64,000 bases of DNA from JAJYIV01 sp964499955. GTDB taxonomy: Bacteria; Patescibacteriota; Patescibacteriia; UBA9934; GWF2-40-263. How positions within the stretch are numbered: position 1 is the first letter of the stretch; each line of letters begins with the position of its first letter. A model generated the notes under the pieces. The model ran no database searches, was not told the DNA's origin, and worked only from the letters and a program-made list of their open reading frames with translations. Made by a program: the position numbers and the translations under genes. Positions 53,157 to 61,900 of this stretch are shown here, piece by piece. The stretch lies in contig CAZCMI010000001.1 of NCBI GenBank assembly GCA_964499955.1, positions 50,315 through 114,314 on the forward strand, read 5' to 3'.

Positions 53157-53939
53157 ATGGAACGTGAGAAGAAGCCGGCACGCGCACGGTTGTTCGCGGA
53201 GGCCGACCGGGTGGCCGTGAAGGCCAACGGCGAGCCGTTGTGCGGCTGGAAGCAGGATGCGACGGACCCCCGCATCGGCCGGGTGGACGGGTATGTCAAT
53301 CCGGCGGGGTGGGCCTTGGTCCACACCGTCAACCAGAAGGCCGCGGGGGATCAGTGGCAGGATTTGTACGACCAGTTCCTGCTGTTCGAAAACCCGGGTG
53401 CTGTCGTCGTATGCACGGATGACGCGTACCGCGTCGGCCTCGTGCAGAACTTCCGCCTGGTTGGCCCGCGCCTCGAAGAGGCGCTGGGTGCGGTTCGGCA
53501 GGACGGGACGGGAACGCGTGACTTCTCGGCCTACGTCCGCTCCCTCCGCGACGGGCAGCTGTTCGGGCGGGCGCTCGACGACCTCGGCCAGACGGTCTGG
53601 GAACTGCCGCGCGGCCTTGCGCCGGCCGGGCTGGCCGACAACGTCGAAGCCTTCGTTCGGAAGGTCGCGGCGATCGAGGCCCGCGAAGAAGGCGGGTTCG
53701 AGATCGCGAGCGCCCGCGTCTGCGGGACGGTGAACGCCAACACGACCTTCTTCGCCCACAGCCAGTACGTGGTGCGGGGTCGGATCGTTTCGACGGGCGC
53801 GCAGCGGCCCGAGGACCTGGAGGTCATCGGCAAGGTCCGGCTGTTCACGCCGTCGGAGCTCCGCCGGATGGCCGACGCCGACGAGTTGTTCGACGGCCTG
53901 ACCCTGGCCTGCCTGGCCAAGGTCGGGTACCACTTCTAG
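53157..53939 (+). CDS. Nudix-like protein with degenerate Nudix box
   Basis: 260 residues from the ATG at 53157, with GAGGAG upstream; longer in-frame starts at 53106 and 53115 are possible. GAVVVCTDDAYRVGLVQNFR (81-100) is the usual lead strand of ADP-ribose-pyrophosphatase-type Nudix domains. WELPRG (148-153) and EAREEGGF (174-181) align with ELPxG and the EUxEExGU half of the Nudix box, but the Arg before it is Ile173. The metal-binding glutamates are kept, so activity is possible. It stands alone with its own promoter and terminator, and its codons differ from the adjacent sugar genes. Confidence 0.6.
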   Translation: MEREKKPARARLFAEADRVAVKANGEPLCGWKQDATDPRIGRVDGYVNPAGWALVHTVNQKAAGDQWQDLYDQFLLFENPGAVVVCTDDAYRVGLVQNFRLVGPRLEEALGAVRQDGTGTRDFSAYVRSLRDGQLFGRALDDLGQTVWELPRGLAPAGLADNVEAFVRKVAAIEAREEGGFEIASARVCGTVNANTTFFAHSQYVVRGRIVSTGAQRPEDLEVIGKVRLFTPSELRRMADADELFDGLTLACLAKVGYHF

Positions 53940-53948
53940 GCACGCCGC

Positions 53949-53985
53949 GGCCGTTTTCCCCCTTCTTCGGGAAAACGGCCTTTTT
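53949..53985 (+). terminator. Strong intrinsic terminator
   Basis: A perfect 12-base-pair stem (53949-53960 with 53969-53980) followed by TTTTT. Confidence 0.92.
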
Positions 53986-54001
53986 CATTGCCTTGGGGGC
54001 G

Positions 54002-54030
54002 TTGACGGGATAGGATTGGTTGCGTACTGT
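54002..54030 (+). promoter_or_regulatory. Promoter TTGACG-17-TACTGT
   Basis: Exact 17-base spacing between the preceding terminator and the rmlA start codon; the leader is only a few bases. Confidence 0.6.
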
Positions 54031-54039
54031 TTTCCCGTT

Positions 54040-55122
54040 ATGAAAGCCCTGATCGCCGCCGGGGGGCGCGCCACGCGCTTGCGCCCCATCACCTGGACGC
54101 TCAACAAACACCTCATTCCCTTGGCCAACAAGCCCATGTTGGTTCATGCCGTGGAAAAGATCGTCGAGGCGGGCATCACGGACATCATCATCAACGTGAA
54201 CCCCGGCGAGGCGGACGCCATGCGCGCGGGCGTGGGCGACGGCGCCGCGCTCGGGGCGCGCATCACCTATGTGGAACAGCGGGGCGGCGCCCGCGGCGTG
54301 GCCCACGTGGTTGCCAACGCGGAGGAACATCTGCGCGGCGAAAAATTCCTCTTCTTCCTGGGCGACAACATCATCCTGGGGAGCATCAAGCGGTTCGTGG
54401 ACCGGTTCAAGGAAGAAAACCTCGACTGCATGCTCGCGTTCTCCCGGGTGAAGGACCCGAATCGCTTCGGCGTGCCCGAGTTCGCGCCCGACGGGAAACT
54501 GCTGCGCGTCATCGAAAAGCCGGACGCGCCGCCCTCGCCGTTCGCCGTCACGGGCATCTACCTCTATAACGAGGATTATTTCGACGCGTTCAAGACCATC
54601 GCGCCGTCCCCGCGCGGCGAGTACGAAATCTCCGACATCAACAGCTGGTACATCGCCAACCGCAAGACGGGCTACGAGGAAATCACCGGTTGGTGGAAGG
54701 ACACCGGCACGCCCGACGCCCTGCTGGAAGGCAACGCTCTGGTGATGGACGACCTGCCGCGCGCCCACTACGCCGTCCACGCGGAGGTGCCCGACGGCGC
54801 GCAAATCCAGGGGCCGGTGCGCATCGGCGCGGGAACGTTCATCGCGTCCGACTGTCTGATCCGCGGCCCGGTGTCCATCGGCGAGAACTGCCGCATCACC
54901 GGCAGCTACATCGGCCCGTATACGTCCATTGGCGACGGTGTGTCCATCATCGATGCCGAAGTGGAACATTCCATCGTGTTCGACGGCGCCGTGGTGGACA
55001 CGACGCGCCGCGTGATCGACAGCGTGATCGGCCGCAACGCCCGTCTGCAGGACGTGCGCCGCAGCCATCCGCGCACGGGGCATCGGTTGGTCGTGGGGGA
55101 GAATTCGTTCGTCGAGCTGTAA
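54040..55122 (+). CDS. rmlA: Glucose-1-phosphate thymidylyltransferase, long form
   Basis: 360 residues. LIAAGGRATRLRPITWTLNKHLIPLANKPM is the nucleotidyltransferase signature, with Ala in place of the usual second Gly of GxGTRL. FLGDNIIL and the segment ending GIYLYNEDYFDAF follow. The C-terminal third (about 245-345) is a left-handed beta-helix of hexapeptide repeats (IQGPVRIGAGTFI, ITGSYIGPYTSIGDGV), the long RmlA/RmlA-like form. It makes dTDP-glucose (or another NDP-sugar) for rmlB. Its own promoter separates it from rmlB. Three rhamnosyltransferase-type genes follow. Confidence 0.85.
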   Translation: MKALIAAGGRATRLRPITWTLNKHLIPLANKPMLVHAVEKIVEAGITDIIINVNPGEADAMRAGVGDGAALGARITYVEQRGGARGVAHVVANAEEHLRGEKFLFFLGDNIILGSIKRFVDRFKEENLDCMLAFSRVKDPNRFGVPEFAPDGKLLRVIEKPDAPPSPFAVTGIYLYNEDYFDAFKTIAPSPRGEYEISDINSWYIANRKTGYEEITGWWKDTGTPDALLEGNALVMDDLPRAHYAVHAEVPDGAQIQGPVRIGAGTFIASDCLIRGPVSIGENCRITGSYIGPYTSIGDGVSIIDAEVEHSIVFDGAVVDTTRRVIDSVIGRNARLQDVRRSHPRTGHRLVVGENSFVEL

Positions 55123-55157
55123 CCGCGCTCCGCCCCGCCTGATCCGGCCGTTTCCGT

Positions 55158-56003
55158 ATGTCCCCCAAGGTTTCCGTCGTCACCGTCAGTTGGAATGTCC
55201 GCGACCTGCTGCGCGAAAATCTCGCGCAGCTTTTGCGTGAAGGGGAGACGTTTCCGTTGGAAGTGATCGTGGTGGACAACGATTCGCACGACGGCACGCG
55301 CGACATGGTGCGCGCGGAGTTCCCGCAGGTCCGCCTGCTGCCGAATGCGTGGAACGCGGGGTTTGCCTACGCGTGCAACCGCGGGGCCCGCGTGGCGCGC
55401 GGCGAGACCGTTCTGTTTTTGAATCCCGACATGCGCGTGGAGCCGGGGGCGCTGCAGCGGGCGTACAAGGAAGTCACGGCGCGTCAGGACGTCGGCATCG
55501 TCGGCATCCAATTGACGTCCGCCGACGGTTCGCCCATCCGTTCCGTGCGGCGCGACCCCGCCTTCGCCGACCAATTCGCCACCTTGTTGAAGGTCGGCCG
55601 GTTCTTCCCGCAGGCCTTGGACCGCTATCTTGCCGCGGACTTCGACTACAGGAAAACGCAGGATGTGGAACAGGTGCGCGGGTCGTTCATGATGATGCGG
55701 CGCACGTTCGGCGAAGAAATCGGCTGGTGGGACGAGCGTTATTACATTTGGTTCGAGGACGTGGACCTGTGCCGCCGCGTGCGGGTGGCGGGGAAGCGCG
55801 TGGTCTATTTGGCCGACGCCCGGGCGCACGACGCCGTGGGGCAGAGTTTCAAGCAGCAGCGGCTGTTGTGGAAACAGCGCCAGTTCTCCCGCAGCATGGC
55901 GACGTATTTCTCCCGCTGGCACCCCGCCTGGCAGGCGGCCCTGATCCGCGCGGCGCGGCCGTTCGTGGTCGCCGGCGCATGGGCGCACGACCTCTTTCTA
56001 TGA
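55158..56003 (+). CDS. GT2 rhamnosyltransferase-like protein
   Basis: 281 residues: VSVVTVSWNVRDLL, VVDNDSHDGT, NAGFAYACNRG and FLNPDMRVEPG, with a later WFEDVDLCRRVRVAG. This set is typical of WbbL-type GT2 rhamnosyltransferases. Together with rmlA/rmlB and the reductase it suggests transfer of rhamnose to the growing glycan. The end overlaps the next gene as ATGA. Confidence 0.85.
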   Translation: MSPKVSVVTVSWNVRDLLRENLAQLLREGETFPLEVIVVDNDSHDGTRDMVRAEFPQVRLLPNAWNAGFAYACNRGARVARGETVLFLNPDMRVEPGALQRAYKEVTARQDVGIVGIQLTSADGSPIRSVRRDPAFADQFATLLKVGRFFPQALDRYLAADFDYRKTQDVEQVRGSFMMMRRTFGEEIGWWDERYYIWFEDVDLCRRVRVAGKRVVYLADARAHDAVGQSFKQQRLLWKQRQFSRSMATYFSRWHPAWQAALIRAARPFVVAGAWAHDLFL

Positions 56004-57850
56004 CCCTCGCCCTCCAGGTATTGAGTTACAACGGTTCCCGCTTCTTGCCGGGGTTGTTCGCGTCGCTGGTGGCGCAGACGGACCGGGACTGGCGCCTGTA
56101 CGTGCACGAGAACAGCCCGGCCGACGGGGCGGAGCGGGCCAAGGCGCGGGGGCTGGCGGAGGTGTGGAAGGGCCGCCTGCCGATCGTTTATTCCGAAAGC
56201 GCCGACAACCTGGGGTTCGCGGGCGGGCACCAATTCCTTTTCGCGTCGCACGACGCGGATTTGGTGTTGCTCGTGAACCAGGATTGCTTGCTTGAGCCCG
56301 GCTACGTGGCCGCGTTGCGCGCGGCGTTTGAGGCGGACCCTTCTTTGGGGGCGGCCGAAGGCGCGGTGATGCGTTGGGATGAAGGGGAAGGGGGGCGGCC
56401 GGTGAAATCCGATGTGGTTGATACGCTGGGCTTGGAACGGACGCGCTGGCATGCTGTGCGCGATATCGGTTCCGGCGCGGCGCTTCCGTCAAACGTTTCT
56501 GCCGGCCCCGTGCCCGTCTTTGGGGTGTCCGGCTGTCTGCCCATGTACCGCCGTGCCGCCGTGGCAGCGACGGACCCGCACGGCCGGTTGTTTGATCCGG
56601 CGTACGGTTCGTACAAGGAAGACGTCGATTTGGCGTACCGGCTGAAGCGGGCGGGATATGCGGCGGCCGTGGTGCCTGCGGCCATGGCGTACCACCACCG
56701 GGCGTTCCGTCCCGGCTCCCACGAAACGGTGTCGCCGTACCGCGCGTACCAGTCGTACCGCAACCATCTTTGGAACCTGCGCGGCAACCTGTCCACGCGC
56801 GATTGGCTGCGCGATGGTCTGTTCGTCTTGCCGTACGAGGCGGCCAAGGCGGCGTACCATCTGCTGCGCCATCCGTCGTTTTTGGCACGCGCCTGGCGGG
56901 ACACGCGGGCATACCTTCCCGCCCTGCGCGAGAAGCGGGCGTTTTGGCGTGGAAGGACGGAAGAATCGACAGTGACAGGCGCCGACCAGCATCCGGCGCG
57001 TCCCCATTTCGACGTCGCCATCGTCATGGTCACCTTCAACAAGCTGATCCCCGGTTGCCTGGCGTCCGTGCGCCGCGCCATCGAAGCCGCCGCACCGCTC
57101 AAAGTCGCCTTCGTCCTCGTGGATAACGGCTCTACGGCGTTCAACCCGGACGTCGCCGCTGAGGAAATCCCGGGAGCCATCGTCATCCGCCAGCCCAACC
57201 GCGGCTTCGGCAACGGCTGCAACCGCGGCGCCGCCGAAGTGGACGCCGGGGCATACCTGTTCCTCAACCCGGACACGGTGATGCACGACCCGCGGGCCAT
57301 TTCTACGCTCCATGCCTTCCTGCGGGCGCATCCGCGCGCCGGAATCGTCGCCCCGCGCCTGCGGTACCCCGACGGCACGCTCCAGGAAACCTGCCGCCGG
57401 TTCCCCACGTGGTACGTGCCCTTCCTGCGCCGTACGTCGCTGTCCGCCCGCCCGCGCCTGAAGCGGGAGTTGGACCGCTTCCTCATGCGCAACTACGACC
57501 ACGCCGTCCCGCGCCTGGTGGATTGGGCGCAGGGGTCGGCACTACTCATGGACGGGCCGCTGTTCCGCCGCCTGGGCGGGTTCGACGAACGGTATTTCAT
57601 GTATTATGAGGACGTGGACCTGTGCCGGCGCGCGTGGCTGGCCGGGCGCCCCGTCTATTACGTGCCGTCCGCGGAGATCACCCACGAGTATGCCCGCGAT
57701 TCCATGGCCGGAGGCGTGCTCCGCAGTTTGTTCCGCCGCCGCACCGCCCGCGAGCATTTGAAAAGCTGGCTGAAATACACCTGGCGCTGGGGCGGCCGTC
57801 CCGTCCGGCCCACCGAACCGTTATGCGTCCCCTCGTCGCCATCCAAGTGA
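56000..57850 (+). CDS. Tandem GT2-GT2 glycosyltransferase
   Basis: 616 residues with two WbbL-type GT2 domains. The first (about 3-280) has LQVLSYNGSRFL, NLGFAGGHQ, LVNQDCLLEPG and GSYKEDVDLAYRLK. The second (about 333-600) has AIVMVTFNKLIPG, NRGFGNGCNRG, FLNPDTVMHDPR and YEDVDLCRRAWLAG. Both keep the acidic residues expected for activity, so the enzyme may add two sugars in succession. The 3' end overlaps the next gene by 28 bases. Confidence 0.88.
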   Translation: MTLALQVLSYNGSRFLPGLFASLVAQTDRDWRLYVHENSPADGAERAKARGLAEVWKGRLPIVYSESADNLGFAGGHQFLFASHDADLVLLVNQDCLLEPGYVAALRAAFEADPSLGAAEGAVMRWDEGEGGRPVKSDVVDTLGLERTRWHAVRDIGSGAALPSNVSAGPVPVFGVSGCLPMYRRAAVAATDPHGRLFDPAYGSYKEDVDLAYRLKRAGYAAAVVPAAMAYHHRAFRPGSHETVSPYRAYQSYRNHLWNLRGNLSTRDWLRDGLFVLPYEAAKAAYHLLRHPSFLARAWRDTRAYLPALREKRAFWRGRTEESTVTGADQHPARPHFDVAIVMVTFNKLIPGCLASVRRAIEAAAPLKVAFVLVDNGSTAFNPDVAAEEIPGAIVIRQPNRGFGNGCNRGAAEVDAGAYLFLNPDTVMHDPRAISTLHAFLRAHPRAGIVAPRLRYPDGTLQETCRRFPTWYVPFLRRTSLSARPRLKRELDRFLMRNYDHAVPRLVDWAQGSALLMDGPLFRRLGGFDERYFMYYEDVDLCRRAWLAGRPVYYVPSAEITHEYARDSMAGGVLRSLFRRRTAREHLKSWLKYTWRWGGRPVRPTEPLCVPSSPSK

Positions 57851-58914
57851 TCGCCTATTGGCGCCCCGACGCCCACGATGATTTGGAGGCCTGCCGCCGT
57901 TCCATCGAGGCGTTGGATTACCCGAAAGACCGCCTGCGCGTGGTGATGGTGGACAACCCGTCCCCCCACGGCTCGGCGTTGCCGTATCTGCAGGAGGTCT
58001 GGATGCCGCGGGCCGGGAAGGAACTCCCTGAAATCACGCTGGTGCCGCAGGAGAACAACACCGGCTTTGCGGGCGGGCACGAACACGGCCTGGCCGCCGC
58101 GCGCACGTTGGACGCGGACTTCCTGTACCTGCTCAACCAGGACGCCTACTTTGATCCGCGAGCCATCACCGAGGCCGTGGCCTACGCCGAGGCACACCCG
58201 AACGCCGCGCTCATCCAGTCGCGGGTGATGCTGGCACAGGAGCCGGACAAGCTGAACTCGCTCGGCAACGCCCTGCAGTTGTTCGGTTTCGGCTACGCCA
58301 TCGGGGAAGGGCAGACGCCGGAAGAAGCCGCCAAGGACACGACGCCCGTCTTCTACGCCAGCGGCGCCGCCGTGATGGTGCGCCTCGCCGCGCTTCCCAC
58401 GATCGGCGGCATGTTCGACCCGCGGTATTTCCTCTATCACGAGGACACGGACCTTTCGTGGCGCGTGCGGCTCGCGGGCTTCGACATCGGCTACGCGGAC
58501 CGTTCCGTCGCCTATCACCGCTATGAATTCAAGCGCAGCATCACGAAATTCTACTGGATGGAGCGCAACCGCTGGGTGGTCATGTGTTCCAACCTCAAGG
58601 CAGGAACCCTGGCCCTGCTGCTCCCGCCGATGATCCTGATGGAAGCGGCGACGTTCGTTTTTGCCGCGCGGTCCGGGTGGGGAAAGGAAAAGCTGCGCGT
58701 GTGGGGATTCTTGCTGCGGCCGTCTACGTGGGCGTGGGTGCGCGAACGGCGCGCCTTGCAGCGCCGCGTCCGCCGGGTGCCGGACCGGGACCTGCTGCGG
58801 CTGATGGCCCATACGGTTGGGTCGCCGTCCATCACTACGTCACTGCAGCGCCGCCTTGTCGACCCGCTCCTGTTGGCGTTCAAACGCTTCATCCTGTTCG
58901 TCGTGCGGTGGTAG
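57823..58914 (+). CDS. GT2 rhamnosyltransferase-like protein
   Basis: 363 residues from the ATG at 57823, inside the end of the preceding gene. NTGFAGGHEHG, LLNQDAYFDPR and LYHEDTDLSWRVRLAG match the same GT2 group. A hydrophobic segment at about 265-285 could attach it to the membrane. It is the last gene of the rmlA unit. Confidence 0.85.
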   Translation: MRPLVAIQVIAYWRPDAHDDLEACRRSIEALDYPKDRLRVVMVDNPSPHGSALPYLQEVWMPRAGKELPEITLVPQENNTGFAGGHEHGLAAARTLDADFLYLLNQDAYFDPRAITEAVAYAEAHPNAALIQSRVMLAQEPDKLNSLGNALQLFGFGYAIGEGQTPEEAAKDTTPVFYASGAAVMVRLAALPTIGGMFDPRYFLYHEDTDLSWRVRLAGFDIGYADRSVAYHRYEFKRSITKFYWMERNRWVVMCSNLKAGTLALLLPPMILMEAATFVFAARSGWGKEKLRVWGFLLRPSTWAWVRERRALQRRVRRVPDRDLLRLMAHTVGSPSITTSLQRRLVDPLLLAFKRFILFVVRW

Positions 58915-58936
58915 GGAGGAGGAGCGCGGCGTTTTG

Positions 58937-58945
58937 TGCTATACT
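58937..58945 (+). promoter_or_regulatory. Extended -10 promoter (TG-C-TATACT)
   Basis: TG at 58937-58938, TATACT at 58940-58945, preceded by GTTTTG as in the other terminator-promoter modules but without an obvious hairpin. The start codon is 8 bases downstream. Confidence 0.65.
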
Positions 58946-58953
58946 ATCGCCGT

Positions 58954-61900
58954 ATGCACGCATGGTGGAAAACTCCTGGTACCTGGGCTGTTTTTCTTGT
59001 GCTTGTTTTTTCGACGTTCGCCTTGCAAGCCATCACCTCCGCCGCCACGCCCGCTTCCGTCCTCACGTACCAAGGCCGGTTGCTGGACGCCAACGGCGTA
59101 CCCGTGGCAGACGGAACCGCGGACATGGAATTCCGCCTGTACGATGCCGCCACGGACGGCGTGTGCCTGTGGGCCAACGCCTCCGCCACCTGTATTGGCA
59201 ACACGCCTAAGTCGGTCCCCTTGCAACAAGGGTTGTTTTCTCAAAATCTTGGCGATACCAACGATGGGTTCACCGTCATCGAGAACGTATTTGAAGGCTA
59301 CAGTTCTATCTGGCTCGAAGTGACGGTCAACGGCGAGACCCTCACTCCCCGCCGTCTTCTCACCGCCGCGCCGTACGCCTTGAACGCCGCCACGTTGGAA
59401 GGCCTCGCCGCTTCCCAGTTTTTGAGCGCGGCAGGCGGCACCGCCACCGGCACCTACGACTTCACCTCCGCCATCTTGGCCGGAGGCAGCCCCCTCGTCT
59501 TCGACGGCGCCACCGCCGAAGGCTTCACCACCACCTTCGCCATCACGGATCCCACGGCCGACCGCACGCACACCTTCCAAAACGAATCCGGCGTCGTCCC
59601 CCTCGGCACGGCGGGGAACACCCTGTTTTTCACCACCACGGGGCCAACCAACGTCACCCTGCCGACCAGCGGCACCCTGGCCACCCTTGCGGATATTACC
59701 GCTCCTCCCGACCTGTCCGGCTTCCTCCTGAACACCGGCGATGACGCAACGGGCACCTATACGTTCACGTTGGGCGGATCCGACGTGATTTCGATTGACG
59801 CCTCAACGGAAGCCCATGATCCCATCCCGGCGTTTTCCTTGAGTTACCAACCCGGTTCGTGGGAATCGTCCATTTCCGCCGCTCTGCGGTCGCAGGTGTA
59901 TTCCCCGACGGGCGGTTTGGCGGCCTACCAGCTGCTCACTGGCACACATACCACCTTGTATCCAAGTCTCGACGATGACGCAGACAGCTGGATGGCAGGG
60001 AACGTCCTGGATCTCGCCGGCGGGGCGGGCGGATCAAACATGTTGAGTGGAACCGTCGTTGATTTCGCCGGCTTTTTAGGCGGAACCGCGTTAATGGACC
60101 AAGAGGAAGCGATAGGATTCGTTTCGGTCATCGGCGGGACGCCCAGCGTTGCCGGCACGGGTCAGCATAGTGGCTTTCACGTGAGTTTGAACAACGAAGG
60201 AACGGCGTTCGGTTCATTGATGGGCTTGAACGTGAGCGTGGACAACCTGGTGGACGACACGACGGACGTCAGGGGGATTGCGTTGAAGCAGGACAGCGGC
60301 GTCGTGGCGGGCACGGGTCTGCACGTGGATGGGAATTGGGACCGCGGCCTGTACATTACCGGCGGGGCGGGCGATCTCCTGTCTTCGGCCGTGTTAATCG
60401 ACTTCACGCCACCTGGCGGGCTGGATGAAACCGTCATTGTTTCGGATACGCGCATCCATGCTCCTCCTTCCGGCCTGGCTGCCAATATCGCTTTGATCGG
60501 ATCCAACGTGCTGATGACCGCCCATCCTGAAAGCGACCCGTCGTCCATCCTCATCGGTTCAATGGCGCAAATGGGCGGTGCGTCGGGAGACGGCCAATCG
60601 ATTGGGTTTGTCGCATACGGAACGGACATGGCGAACGGGTCGGGCTTGAACGGCGTTCCGTTGACGTCCGAAGGACAGTACACCGGGTTTAACGCGTCCT
60701 TGGCCGCCAGTCCGTCAAGCAATGACGAAGGTGCTCTCGTTGGCTTGTACGCAGCTTTGTCGAACCTCGGATCCAACCGGTTGCGTGAAATGCGGGGCAT
60801 GCACGTTGAATTCGACGATGTTGTCGCCGGTGTCGGGGAAGGTGTTTTCGTACGGAATTTAGACGTGGGCGCGAACGCCCAACGGGCCTTTGCCGCGGAA
60901 GGACGGTGGGAATACGGCCTGCAGTTGGACGGTGCGTTCGCACAAACCGGCATCTCCGTTTCCAACGCATTCGGCGGGACAGCAACGCCACCCAGCGGCC
61001 TCGACATCAATTTGATTTCGAGTGGCGCCACGCCGTTGTCACCGGGCGGCATCGCGGGCACGCACACGAATATCTTCATGCACGAGGACGACAACGCGAA
61101 TGCCGCGTACGTCGGGCACAACGTGGTCTTGGGGAACACGGTCGACGGGGACGCGTCGTTCTACGGGTTCCGTTTGGCGGCAGACGCGGGAGCCCAAGGA
61201 AACGCGGTGGGAAGCACGGGGGACGCCGTGGGCATGCGCCTGTTCATCGACCACGCGCCTCTCTCCGCTTCGTCTGCGGAGGACTTCCTCTTTTACGGTG
61301 AATTGGTGAACAGCGGCGACAACTCCGTGGATGCAATGACGGGCCTGTATCTTTCGTTGAACAACGACACCGGGGGGTTCCCGGTGATGACCGGCATGGA
61401 CGTTCGCTCGCAGAGCGGCGGGACGGGCCTGCTGCTTTCGGGGTGGGACACGGGCATTTCCTCAACTATTTTGTCCGACGGGGTGGGCTTGGTCAGCAAC
61501 GCCTTGTTTTCGACCACGTCCACGGGTATGGCCCAGGGTTCGGCCATTGTCGCCGGCCGGTTCCAGCTTGACGGCCACTTTGCGGATTACGTCGATGTGA
61601 GCGGGTCCACGCCGACGGCCACCGGTGTCGGAACCGTCGTGGAATACCTTGGGGGCGGCGGGGCCGATTACCTCGGAAGCGTCGTCTTGGCGTCGGATGA
61701 CGCGAACGTCTATGGATTTGAGGGGGCACCCTATGCCGGTGAGGGCCGTTTCGTCGGCTTTACCGCTCTTTTGGAAGGAACGCCGGCCGTGGCGGGAACG
61801 GGCAGGCTGACCGGCGTGGACATCAACATGATGAATACGGGGGCCAACTACCTCGAGACCATGATAGGGATGGCCATTGATTTTTCGGAATTGGTCGATG

